Of a stretch of 64,000 nucleotides of DNA, positions 53,584 to 61,066 are shown piece after piece. The notes beneath the pieces are model-generated. The model was not told the origin of the DNA, made no database searches, and was given only the letters and a program-made list of their open reading frames with translations. How positions within the stretch are numbered: the first letter of the stretch is position 1; each line of letters begins with the position of its first letter. Origin of the DNA: CAZXWN01 sp964644695 [NCBI: uncultured bacterium] (GTDB taxonomy: Bacteria; UBP4; UBA4092); the NCBI GenBank assembly GCA_964644695.1, contig CAZXWN010000005.1:75544-139543 (forward strand), written 5' to 3'. Both the position numbers and the translations under genes were made by a program.

Positions 53584-53612
53584 TTGCAAAGCGAGTGAAA
53601 CAAAGTTAATAT
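53584..53612 (+). promoter_or_regulatory. Candidate HU promoter and leader
   Basis: TTGCAA and TAATAT with a 17-base spacer, about 140 bases before the HU start. The 440-base gap 53311-53750 is AT-rich and otherwise shows only a weak AAAGCC/GGCTTT hairpin near 53461-53492. CCTCC at 53709-53713 can pair with the ribosome binding site GGAGG at 53742-53746. Confidence 0.35.
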
Positions 53613-53750
53613 GAAGTTATAGGCAGGTTAATAAGTCACTACCATTGAAGCAATAAGAAAATAAATAACAAGAAAAAACTGAAATAAAAATAAAAAAGAC
53701 CAAACAATCCTCCAGGGTCCGTCAGGAATCTGGAAGAAAGGGGAGGGCAA

Positions 53751-54038
53751 ATGATCAAGGCTGACATTATCAATGAAGTCGCCAACCGGACCAAACTTCC
53801 GCGAGCAGACACCGCTGTTGTCGTCGAAGAGATTATCAATGTAATTAAAGAATCTCTGGCACGTGGTGAACGGCTTGAATTACGGAATTTTGGGGTATTC
53901 CAAGTCAAACAGCGAGTCGCTCGTATTGGCAGGAATCCGAAGACCAAAGTCGAGGCGAAAATTCCGCCTCGTAAGGTCCCGGTCTTCAAGCCCGGACGGG
54001 AATTGAAGTACATGCTCAATCCCGATGGCAAATCTTGA
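53751..54038 (+). CDS. hup: HU-family DNA-binding protein
   Basis: A 95-residue nucleoid protein. It has the dimer helices (IINEVANRTKLPRADTAVVVEEI), ERLELRNFGVFQVKQR and the DNA-wrapping arm ARIGRNPKTKVEAKIPPRKVP with the Pro in position, then FKPGRELKYML. GGGGAGGG precedes the ATG. Whether it is HU or IHF-like cannot be decided. A terminator follows at once. Confidence 0.96.
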   Translation: MIKADIINEVANRTKLPRADTAVVVEEIINVIKESLARGERLELRNFGVFQVKQRVARIGRNPKTKVEAKIPPRKVPVFKPGRELKYMLNPDGKS

Positions 54039-54069
54039 ACTGAAAGGTCTAAAGTTTTGGACAAAACCT

Positions 54070-54105
54070 CTCCCCTTTAGGTAGTATTAAAGGGGAGTTT
54101 CTTTT
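54070..54105 (+). terminator. Terminator of the HU gene overlapping the next ribosome binding site
   Basis: CTCCCCTTT / AAAGGGGAG with a ten-base loop, followed by TTTCTTTT. The 3' arm contains GGGGAG at 54092-54097, 11 bases before the ATG of the following gene, the only visible ribosome binding site there. Confidence 0.85.
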
Positions 54106-54108
54106 GAT

Positions 54109-55416
54109 ATGAAAATAAATCAAGCCCGTTCACCTTACTCACAGATGTTCTATGCGTTCCAGATACTACTTCTGGTTCTTTTTGGTTATTTATACTGGCA
54201 AAATCAGGTATCTTCTGTTTTGGCTAATTTCCATGGAAATGATTTTGCCCATAATTATCTGGCAGCAGACCTGTTAACTAAAGGTGGAAACCCATACGAC
54301 CGTGATCAACTATTGATGGCGGCGCAACTCCATGGAATTCCCCAAACAAATCCTTATGTATACCCTCTCTTTGTTGCTGTACTCTTTATTCCCCTTACTT
54401 TGTTTAATTTTGTAACCGCTAAACTTATATGGTTCATACTCAATCAAATAATGTGGTTCTCTGTTTTAGGATTAACTGTTTCTCGATTTCCTAAGGCTCT
54501 CAAACAGATGGGATTTATTTTAGGTTTAGGAATGTCTGCGCTTTACTATCCAATGACCCGAACACTTACCGCCGGCCAATTAAATATCTTCATCCTGTTT
54601 GTATTGGTATTAGCCTGGTATTTTTATCAAAAATCCAATAAATGGAGTGCTGGCATCTGCCTGTGTTTGGCGACAGTGATTAAACTGTTCCCTGGACTAT
54701 TTTTGGTTTATCTAATATTAAAAAAACAGTGGAAAACACTGGGAGCAGCACTTGTTTTAATTGGGTTATTATTCGCAGGAGGGTTACTTGCCTGGGGACC
54801 TAAACCTTTTATTGAATATACCAAAATGGTTCAATCCATGAACTATGGACAGTCTGTGTGGCAAGATGGCGGAGAAGTCTTCCATGTTTCTCCTGCAAAT
54901 CAGTCCATACATGCATTAATTTTCCGAACACTCACTCCCAATCCCGAAACAATACCCTGGTCACAGTCTCCCTGGCTGGCAAAGTGGCTTAGCACACTAA
55001 CCGCCTTAATTGTTTTAATAATAGGTTTAGGAGCAGCATGGGAAAACCATTGTCCCGGGATGGAAAACCTCCGTATCAGTTCCATTCTATTGACAGCTTT
55101 ACTGATACCAAGCCTTTGCTGGGATCATTACCTGGTTTATGTTCTCTGGGTCCTTTTAGTTATTCTACTCACCCTATGTGAACATCAGAAATTATCTCAG
55201 GGATGGATTACCTTAATCGCAATAATAACTATATGGACGGCGATGCCCTTTAATTTCTGGAGTCCTGCGCATCGGGCAGGTAATGGAATATTATGGATGA
55301 GTTTCAAAATGTACCCTATGGTCATTATCTGGGCAGCATTAAATTGGGAACTTTGGAAATATAGACATATTCAATCTCCGGCTCCAGAAGCAGTAATCAC
55401 ACAAGAATCAATATAA
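54109..55416 (+). CDS. GT87-type polyprenol-phosphate mannosyltransferase-like membrane protein
   Basis: A 435-residue membrane protein with about ten helices, of the GT87 (DUF2029) type known from mycobacterial mannosyltransferases. Family features are the first-loop Asp (HGNDFAHNYLAADLLTKGG, NPYDRDQL), YVYPLFVAVLFIPL, the GQLNIFIL motif and ATVIKLFPGLFLVYLILKKQWK. It probably transfers a sugar from a lipid carrier on the periplasmic face. Its translation signal lies in the 3' arm of the HU terminator, so it may depend on read-through or have a promoter inside the HU region. Confidence 0.85.
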   Translation: MKINQARSPYSQMFYAFQILLLVLFGYLYWQNQVSSVLANFHGNDFAHNYLAADLLTKGGNPYDRDQLLMAAQLHGIPQTNPYVYPLFVAVLFIPLTLFNFVTAKLIWFILNQIMWFSVLGLTVSRFPKALKQMGFILGLGMSALYYPMTRTLTAGQLNIFILFVLVLAWYFYQKSNKWSAGICLCLATVIKLFPGLFLVYLILKKQWKTLGAALVLIGLLFAGGLLAWGPKPFIEYTKMVQSMNYGQSVWQDGGEVFHVSPANQSIHALIFRTLTPNPETIPWSQSPWLAKWLSTLTALIVLIIGLGAAWENHCPGMENLRISSILLTALLIPSLCWDHYLVYVLWVLLVILLTLCEHQKLSQGWITLIAIITIWTAMPFNFWSPAHRAGNGILWMSFKMYPMVIIWAALNWELWKYRHIQSPAPEAVITQESI

Positions 55417-55487
55417 GATAAAAACTACCATCTGATTACTTACAACCTTTCTTATACAACCTCTTATTTCTGAAACTAATTATAAAA

Positions 55488-55520
55488 GGGAGTTAGATTG
55501 ACCGAACCAACCTAACTCCC
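55488..55520 (-). terminator. Terminator of the CreD-like gene
   Basis: GGGAGTTAG / CTAACTCCC with a 15-base loop; on the minus strand TTTTAT follows. It lies between converging genes at 55416 and 55552. Confidence 0.75.
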
Positions 55521-55551
55521 TCTCCAAAACAAGAAATTGATTACGATCGAA

Positions 55552-56775
55552 TTACTTGGCCATAACTTTTTCCCAATCGACCTTTGCGGTCACCATCATC
55601 ACCAGGAAAAGAGTGAGGATACAAAGAATCGTTATCGCCAGCCCCGTGAATCCCTTAAGAAAAAAGGTATAAGAGAAGAGAATCAGATAGGCTAGTTGGC
55701 TTGGTGCGACATACCGTAGGGTAAATTGTTTGGTAGTAACTCTACCCATGTAAGATAGAACTAACCCCAGAGACATTAAAGAGCAAATAACCAATGCCCA
55801 CTCCACGGAAATATGGTCCACAAGATAGGCTAGCAAAAGGTGAAAACTGAAAAACGAAACACCCAAAAAGAAGTAGTGCATCGGATGAAGTTTTACTTCT
55901 TTCATGGTCGAAAAAATAAAAACCATAAAGAAGAACAAGAACAGAGCTACTGGAGCCATAAATATTACTCGACTTGCCCAGGGACCTGGATTTATCTTTT
56001 CCGGCATTGTTATGCCAATTTGGACACCTGATAATAAATTCTGATAATCCCAGTTCAAAATCATGCCACTGTCAGAATTATTTTTTGAAGTTGGTGACAT
56101 AGCGTCATCAGGATAATCCACCTGAACAAAATCTGTCATAACTTTTAAATGGAAGTCTTTTACTTGTTTTACATTATCACCAAACCAGTATCCCCACCGT
56201 TCTAATCCTTGAGATTGATATTGAATTTGAAATGTTTCATTTTGGCCAGGAGACAAATCCATTCCAATTTCAACCACACCATCAGAGCCAATAACCAGCG
56301 GTTGCTCAATATTACCAATCTTGACTGAAAATTCATCATACTTGGCACCGGCGACAGGTAATTCAAACCGGGCAGTAAAATGTCTTGGCTCCTGAACTGG
56401 ATTAGAAACTTTATACTTCCCGTTAAAATTCACTTTGTATGTGGGATACCATAACAAACCTTTTCGCCTGGGTTCTAAATTTAGTTTTACCTGGATATTA
56501 CTTCCGTCTAAAGGGATAATCGTGGGTGTATTGACCAGCTCACTTCGTCTGATCACTTTGCTTCCCTCTGTGGATTCCATCCAGTTTGTAGATTGGGTAT
56601 AGTATTGAAATTGAGGCGCTTTTTGTAACTGTTGTGATCCCCATATTTTTGAAACAGAACTCCGTAAATTCCCATCTTGAGAATCCGTGCGGACCAAAAG
56701 AGTTCCTCCCAATATAGCCCAGGCAGTACAAATACAGATAAAAATAAACACGATCGCAGTAATCTTTTTAACCAT
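55552..56775 (-). CDS. CreD-like inner-membrane protein
   Basis: A 407-residue membrane protein: one N-terminal helix (5-27), a large periplasmic beta-rich domain (about 30-265) and five to six C-terminal helices. The segment VKLHPMHYFFLGVSFFSFHLLL, then HISVEWALVICSLMSLGLVLSY and the ending AKVDWEKVMAK match the layout of CreD, an inner-membrane protein of the E. coli CreBC regulon involved in envelope stress and colicin tolerance. It is the last gene of a four-gene operon with a membrane protein, a winged-helix regulator and ispH. Confidence 0.75.
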   Translation of the reverse strand: MVKKITAIVFIFICICTAWAILGGTLLVRTDSQDGNLRSSVSKIWGSQQLQKAPQFQYYTQSTNWMESTEGSKVIRRSELVNTPTIIPLDGSNIQVKLNLEPRRKGLLWYPTYKVNFNGKYKVSNPVQEPRHFTARFELPVAGAKYDEFSVKIGNIEQPLVIGSDGVVEIGMDLSPGQNETFQIQYQSQGLERWGYWFGDNVKQVKDFHLKVMTDFVQVDYPDDAMSPTSKNNSDSGMILNWDYQNLLSGVQIGITMPEKINPGPWASRVIFMAPVALFLFFFMVFIFSTMKEVKLHPMHYFFLGVSFFSFHLLLAYLVDHISVEWALVICSLMSLGLVLSYMGRVTTKQFTLRYVAPSQLAYLILFSYTFFLKGFTGLAITILCILTLFLVMMVTAKVDWEKVMAK

Positions 56776-56797
56776 TTCTCGTCTCCTTATAGTTTTC

Positions 56798-57688
56798 TTA
56801 TACGGCTTTTGTAAAATCTTGCATGTCCGACAAATAAATCCCTGTAGTCGGAGGTATTTGCATTAAAGTTTCCCTGATTTCTTCTACGACCCAATCCGGA
56901 GTCGATGTTCCTGCTGTCAGCCCCACAACCCTGAATGAGTAAAACATATCCGGAGATATGTCCCCACTGGATTCAACCTGATAAACTTTGAGTCCCAGGC
57001 TAATTCCCAGCTCCACCAGCTCGCGAGTATTGTTTGAGTTTTTCCCACCTACTACCACCAGGCAATCCACTTGATTAGCTAATTGAATTACTGCTTGTTG
57101 ACGTCTTTTCGTAGGTTCACAAATCGTATTGACCCAGTATATTTCACTTTCTGGATTTTTCCTTTGGATCTCATCCATAATTTTCGGCACAGCTCGCGGA
57201 GAGAAAGTGCTCTGACATAAAACACCCAGCTTATGACAGGGGTAGCTTCGAACATCCTGTTCACTGGATACAACGGAATAGTTTTCCAAATCCCCAGTGA
57301 TTCCCTTCACTTCCACATGACCCACCTTCCCCAATACAATCACATGATATCCTTCATCGTGTAATTTTCTTGCATGGTTCTGAATGTTCTTCACCAGGGG
57401 ACAGGTAGTATCTATCATCCTCTTTCCCTGCCCTGCTAATCCACTCAACTCCCGCTGGCTAATCCCATGAGCTGTAATCATTATCTCAGGCGCTGTGATA
57501 AATTTCCCTTTCTCCGACTCGGCAATAATCTGATATCCGCGCATTTGCATTTCCTGATTTATATCAGCATTGTGGACCAACTCCCCATAAATTGCAATCC
57601 GGGTTGGATCCTTTTCGGTTCGAGCTGTCTGTAATGCGCGGCGGACTCCCATACACATCCCCCACACACTCGCCATGATGACTTTCAT
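56798..57688 (-). CDS. ispH: 4-hydroxy-3-methylbut-2-enyl diphosphate reductase
   Basis: Last enzyme of the MEP isoprenoid pathway, an iron-sulfur reductase. The three cluster cysteines are in WGMCMGVRRAL (about 12), DTTCPLVKN (about 95) and NTICEPTKRRQ. Also present are GELVHN, GKVGHVEVKG, VVGGKNSNNTREL and GLTAGTSTPDWVV, so the active site is complete. I start at MKVIMASVWG, 296 residues, right after TCCTCC on the plus strand (GGAGGA); the longer frame runs into an operator. Its position between a winged-helix regulator and a CreD-like gene is unusual. Confidence 0.95.
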   Translation of the reverse strand: MKVIMASVWGMCMGVRRALQTARTEKDPTRIAIYGELVHNADINQEMQMRGYQIIAESEKGKFITAPEIMITAHGISQRELSGLAGQGKRMIDTTCPLVKNIQNHARKLHDEGYHVIVLGKVGHVEVKGITGDLENYSVVSSEQDVRSYPCHKLGVLCQSTFSPRAVPKIMDEIQRKNPESEIYWVNTICEPTKRRQQAVIQLANQVDCLVVVGGKNSNNTRELVELGISLGLKVYQVESSGDISPDMFYSFRVVGLTAGTSTPDWVVEEIRETLMQIPPTTGIYLSDMQDFTKAV

Positions 57689-57711
57689 CGTCTCCTCCTT
57701 ATCCTTTCTTT

Positions 57712-57730
57712 TACTTTGCACCGCAAAGTA
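57712..57730. promoter_or_regulatory. Palindromic operator 1, TACTTTGC-ACC-GCAAAGTA
   Basis: A perfect 8-3-8 palindrome between the winged-helix regulator and ispH. It shares the core ACTTTGY-N3-RCAAAGT with a second site before the first gene of the operon. It probably controls an internal promoter for ispH and the CreD-like gene. Confidence 0.7.
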
Positions 57731-57747
57731 GGCGGTAAAAATTAATG

Positions 57748-58047
57748 TCACTGAATGTTTTTAAGAATCTTCTCCAAATTTTCGAGGTGGTCCGTAAAAG
57801 CCTTTCTTCCTTCAGCTGTGGCCGAATAAAGAGTCACTTGGCGCCCAGGCCCGGCTTCCTTCAAAATCTGGATATATCCAGCTTGCTCCAGTGTATTAGC
57901 ATGACTGGCCAAATTCCCATCCGTTAAGTCCAGAGTTTGTTTCAACTCAAGAAACTCGATTCGCTCATGAATCATCAGTAAAGACATGATTCCCAACCGA
58001 TATCGATTTTCAAATATTTTATTTAATTGCTGGATATGTTCTTTCAC
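57748..58047 (-). CDS. Winged-helix transcriptional regulator
   Basis: A 99-residue winged-helix protein of the MarR/ArsR-like type: FENRYRLGIMSLLMIHER, the recognition helix region DLTDGNLASHANTLEQAGYI and a wing (GPGRQVTLYSATAEGRKAF). It resembles the small DNA-binding proteins (PF13601-like) often found beside a membrane protein or CreD. It overlaps the upstream membrane-protein gene by four bases. The two matching palindromes in this operon are its probable binding sites. Confidence 0.82.
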   Translation of the reverse strand: MKEHIQQLNKIFENRYRLGIMSLLMIHERIEFLELKQTLDLTDGNLASHANTLEQAGYIQILKEAGPGRQVTLYSATAEGRKAFTDHLENLEKILKNIQ

Positions 58048-58649
58048 TTTTCATACTTCAAATAGATATAGGTTCCATACACAATATGTAAAACCCCGAA
58101 CCCAATGCCCCAAAAAATTAATCCCCACATAGGATAAAAAGCCGCAAGGATTCCCAAAAGAGCCTCACAGTATGCCAGAAATTGAATTTCTTTAACTGTG
58201 TATTTGCTGGCTGATAATAAACTTATTCCATAGATCATAAGAGTGACCGGGGCTAACAACTCCAAATACTCATTCTGAATCAACGCAAGACAAAATAGCC
58301 CCCCAATTACCAAGGGAGTAAACAGGCTGATCAACATGTACTTGGATGTTTTGTTCCATACAGGTAGCCCTTTCCGGTTGGCCATCCGGACTGTAAATAA
58401 AACAGCAAGTGCCAGGGAAAGAATCAGCACTAACCCTGCAATAGCAGCCATTATCCAGCCAACACCGCCAATAGACCCGGGATATTTCCGGAAAGGTTGT
58501 ATGAACTCATATACTACCCAGTCTCCTATTAAGGCGATTATTCCTATCGTAATTCCTGATAATCCACTCAATGAAAGGAACTTTGACGACCTCTCCATCA
58601 TGTCCCGTATCTCAGCAATATCCTTTAAGTGGGTCTCTATTTGATTCAT
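58044..58649 (-). CDS. Membrane protein linked to the winged-helix regulator
   Basis: A 201-residue integral membrane protein with six hydrophobic segments and a short cytoplasmic N-terminal helix (IETHLKDIAEIRDMMERSSKF). I do not recognise a named family. Pairs of such a protein and a small winged-helix regulator are familiar in bacterial genomes, and the membrane protein may sense the envelope and titrate the regulator; this is inferred. It is the first gene of the operon, and a palindromic operator overlaps its promoter region. Confidence 0.7.
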   Translation of the reverse strand: MNQIETHLKDIAEIRDMMERSSKFLSLSGLSGITIGIIALIGDWVVYEFIQPFRKYPGSIGGVGWIMAAIAGLVLILSLALAVLFTVRMANRKGLPVWNKTSKYMLISLFTPLVIGGLFCLALIQNEYLELLAPVTLMIYGISLLSASKYTVKEIQFLAYCEALLGILAAFYPMWGLIFWGIGFGVLHIVYGTYIYLKYEK

Positions 58650-58660
58650 CGTTACATCTC

Positions 58661-58677
58661 ACTTTGTGTTACAAAGT
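58661..58677. promoter_or_regulatory. Palindromic operator 2, ACTTTGT-GTT-ACAAAGT
   Basis: A perfect 7-3-7 palindrome 12 bases upstream of the membrane-protein gene. On the minus strand a possible -10 TATACT (58680-58675) overlaps one arm, the position expected for a repressor. It matches operator 1 in its core and spacing. Confidence 0.7.
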
Positions 58678-58891
58678 ATAAGGTTTTAAAAAAGGGGCAT
58701 TTCTGCCACTTAGTAATAATTACTTACGAAATTGATAATATGTTGACTGGTCACAGAGTGTCAAGTTATTTTTTCAAATTACAATAACCCGTGAAAATCA
58801 CACAAATATTCAGGTTATTTTGTATGTATCTCAGACCTTCCGCTTAAGCAACAACAAACATCAAAAGAAACCTCGGCATCACAGATGGTTT

Positions 58892-58928
58892 ATTCTGCAA
58901 CATATTATGATATAAAATGTTGCAGAAT
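58892..58928. promoter_or_regulatory. Perfect 12-base inverted repeat before the zinc-ribbon genes
   Basis: ATTCTGCAACAT and ATGTTGCAGAAT separated by 13 bases that contain TATGAT and TATAAA. The arms flank the likely -10 element, as in an operator; a hairpin in RNA is also possible. The stretch 58679-58891 holds nothing else clear. Confidence 0.65.
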
Positions 58929-58955
58929 GATACGTTACTTAAAAAAGAGAAAAAT

Positions 58956-59282
58956 ATGGCTGGATACAAACATCCCTGTGAATATTGTAATGCGTTGATT
59001 CCTGGAGAATCACGATTATGTCCAATGTGCGGCGCTGAAGACCCATTAATTCTTCGTTGCCCTGACTGCAGAAATCCTGTTGAACGAAAATGGGCAAAAT
59101 GTAATCTTTGTGGACTTCCCCTGAAAATAAACTGCCCATCCTGCAAAAAACTAACACAAAATTCTACCCAATGTGAGTTTTGTAAATCATCTCTTATTGT
59201 TGTATGCCCAAATAAAAAATGCCATGTAAAACAATCCGTTTTTCATACCAAGTGCCGGGAATGTGGCACTGCACTATCATAA
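58956..59282 (+). CDS. Multi-zinc-ribbon protein
   Basis: A 108-residue protein made of consecutive zinc-ribbon halves: CEYC, CPMCG, CPDC, CNLCG, CPSC, CEFC, CPNKKC, CREC. Eight Cys pairs would hold about four zinc ions. No signal peptide or catalytic domain. I start at the Met before AGYKHPCEYC; a Met 13 codons upstream lies inside an inverted repeat and is less likely. It is followed by a second zinc-ribbon gene after 21 bases. Function unknown; protein-protein or nucleic-acid binding is likely. Confidence 0.7.
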   Translation: MAGYKHPCEYCNALIPGESRLCPMCGAEDPLILRCPDCRNPVERKWAKCNLCGLPLKINCPSCKKLTQNSTQCEFCKSSLIVVCPNKKCHVKQSVFHTKCRECGTALS

Positions 59283-59303
59283 CTACCAAGGAGAAATAAT
59301 CTA

Positions 59304-59969
59304 ATGTCATTACAATCTTTCTGTCGCAACTATGAAGATAATAGTACTGAAGCTGGATTCCAATTCACATTCTACTGTGACCTTTGCCAGGATGGTTTTA
59401 AAACTCACTTCATCGAATCCAAGACTTATAAGAAAGGTGGCTTCCTCCGCTCCCTGTCTCAGGGACTGTCACTGGGCGCTTCATTGTTAGGTCAGGCAGG
59501 AATTGGGTCCAACATTGAGCGGGGTGCAGATATTCTTTCGGAGAGATTCCAGGGGATGTCTCCTGAATGGCACAAAGAACACGAAGCCGCCTTTGAAATA
59601 GCTCAGAATGAAGCCAAGGGGCATTACCATCGGTGTCACAAGTGCCGTCAATGGGTTTGTGAAACTGATTTCAACGAAGAAGAAGGTTTGTGTGTTGATT
59701 GCGCTCCCCGGATGAATGTTGAAATTGCCGCAGCTAAAGCAGAGAAGATGGTCGAAGACATCAAAGAAAAAGCTAAAAATACTCAAGTGTTCAAAGGGGA
59801 TATTGAGAGTAAACAAATCACCTGTCCGGAATGTGGAAAGCCAACCAATCAGGGAAAATTCTGCGGTAACTGTGGCGCCGGGCTGGGATTAGCTGTTTGC
59901 CCTAATTGTAAGGCCAAAAGCCAGGCGGGAACTCGTTTCTGTGGTGAATGTGGAACGCGGCTGAACTAA
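59304..59969 (+). CDS. Zinc-ribbon protein with an N-terminal domain of unknown function
   Basis: A 221-residue protein: N-terminal Cys pair (YCDLCQDGF), a Gly/Ser-rich hydrophobic stretch (SLSQGLSLGASLLGQAGIGS) that is perhaps membrane-associated, a middle zinc site (CHKCRQWVCETDF, CVDC), a charged helix and a C-terminal double zinc ribbon (CPECGKP, CGNCGAG, CPNCKAK, CGECGTR). AAGGAGAAAT precedes the ATG. Together with the preceding gene it forms a two-gene unit. I cannot name a pathway. Confidence 0.72.
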   Translation: MSLQSFCRNYEDNSTEAGFQFTFYCDLCQDGFKTHFIESKTYKKGGFLRSLSQGLSLGASLLGQAGIGSNIERGADILSERFQGMSPEWHKEHEAAFEIAQNEAKGHYHRCHKCRQWVCETDFNEEEGLCVDCAPRMNVEIAAAKAEKMVEDIKEKAKNTQVFKGDIESKQITCPECGKPTNQGKFCGNCGAGLGLAVCPNCKAKSQAGTRFCGECGTRLN

Positions 59970-59989
59970 GTCTTTCAGGACACAAAACA

Positions 59990-60023
59990 AAAGCGGGACA
60001 AGCTTGTCTGTCCCGCTTTTTTT
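59990..60023. terminator. Bidirectional terminator
   Basis: AAAGCGGGACA / TGTCCCGCTTT with an eight-base loop and a run of seven T, between converging zinc-ribbon and ahpC genes. Confidence 0.92.
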
Positions 60024-60038
60024 ATTCACCTAAACGGC

Positions 60039-60602
60039 TTATATTTTGCCAACTAAATCAAGTCCGGGTTTAAGGGTCTTTTGACCCGGTTTCCAACTAG
60101 CCGGACAGACGAGACCTTTATGTTCCCTGACAAATTGAGCCGCCTGTAACTTCCGAAGAATTTCACCCGCACTTCGTCCAATGGAATTGTCATGGATATC
60201 CATAGCCTTGAGGACACCATCCGGATCAATGATAAAAGTACCTCGGAGTGACAAACCCTCTTCTTCAATATAAGTTCCAAACTGCCGACAGACTTTCCCG
60301 GAAGGATCAGCCAACATGGGATATTTAATCTTCTTGATAGCTTCAGAAGTGTCATGCCATGCCTTATGAACAAACACAGTATCCGTACTGACACTTAAAA
60401 TTTCTGCACCTATTTCCTGAAAATCAGAATAACAGTCCGCCGCTTCTTCCAGTTCGGTGGGACACACAAAAGTAAAATCAGCAGGATAAAAGAGTGCGAC
60501 TACCCATTTCCCATGATAGTCTGTAAGACGAACTTTCTTTACTTCCTCATTGTGAAAAGCATCAACTTCAAAATCTTCAACGACTTTTCCGATTTGTAAC
60601 AT
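60039..60602 (-). CDS. ahpC: Peroxiredoxin AhpC (typical 2-Cys)
   Basis: Reduces hydrogen peroxide and organic peroxides. The 187-residue protein has the peroxidatic Cys in DFTFVCPTELEE (about 46) and the resolving Cys in GLVCPASWKPG near the C-terminus, plus RGTFIIDPDG. I start at MLQIGKVVEDF, just after GGGAGG; a longer frame adds ten residues. An AhpF or rubredoxin partner is not adjacent. The end GLDLVGKI is short of some family members and fits a robust type. Confidence 0.95.
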   Translation of the reverse strand: MLQIGKVVEDFEVDAFHNEEVKKVRLTDYHGKWVVALFYPADFTFVCPTELEEAADCYSDFQEIGAEILSVSTDTVFVHKAWHDTSEAIKKIKYPMLADPSGKVCRQFGTYIEEEGLSLRGTFIIDPDGVLKAMDIHDNSIGRSAGEILRKLQAAQFVREHKGLVCPASWKPGQKTLKPGLDLVGKI

Positions 60603-60685
60603 TGAATAACCTCCCTTTATTTTGCTTAGCAATCTTAACTAATAACAGTAAGCAACAAAAAGGAGTTCCAATAATGAGAAATAAA

Positions 60686-61063
60686 CTACTTTTTCCGCGA
60701 TGACACAGATTTTGTAGATTTTGAAACAGTCCGTTTAAGCTGTTCCGTCGGGTGAGGATCACCGGTTTCATCTAAATGAAACACCAGTCTCAGTTTTCCA
60801 AATTCTAAAGTATCCCCATCAGTTAAAGGTGTTTCCGTAACTCTCTCCCCATTCAAATGGGTCCCATTTCGGCTGCCCAAATCTTTGTAAAGATAGATAG
60901 ACCCCACTTTTATAAAACACCCATGTCGTCTGGATACACGAGGATCCGTAAGTACAATTTGACAACAGGCGGCATCACGGCCAATCAAAGTTTCCCTGTG
61001 CCGCAACAAAAACCGAACCTGTTCAGTCTCAGATTTATCCCAAATCAAATAACCTTTTTTCAC
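60686..61063 (-). CDS. FHA-domain protein
   Basis: A 125-residue protein that is essentially one forkhead-associated domain, which binds phosphothreonine. It shows LIGRDAACCQIVLTDPRVSRRHG and LGSRNGTHLNGERV with the conserved Arg, Ser and Asn. A basic Ser/Thr/Lys tail follows. It is three bases downstream of the mscS-type gene, so the two are co-transcribed. No Ser/Thr kinase is in this window. Confidence 0.92.
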   Translation of the reverse strand: MKKGYLIWDKSETEQVRFLLRHRETLIGRDAACCQIVLTDPRVSRRHGCFIKVGSIYLYKDLGSRNGTHLNGERVTETPLTDGDTLEFGKLRLVFHLDETGDPHPTEQLKRTVSKSTKSVSSRKK

Positions 61064-61066
61064 AAA

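Noticed and set aside
53639-54064. A 141-residue minus-strand frame over the HU gene
   Set aside because: It is the antisense of HU, has no ribosome binding site and ends in a poly-Phe/Leu stretch from AT-rich DNA.
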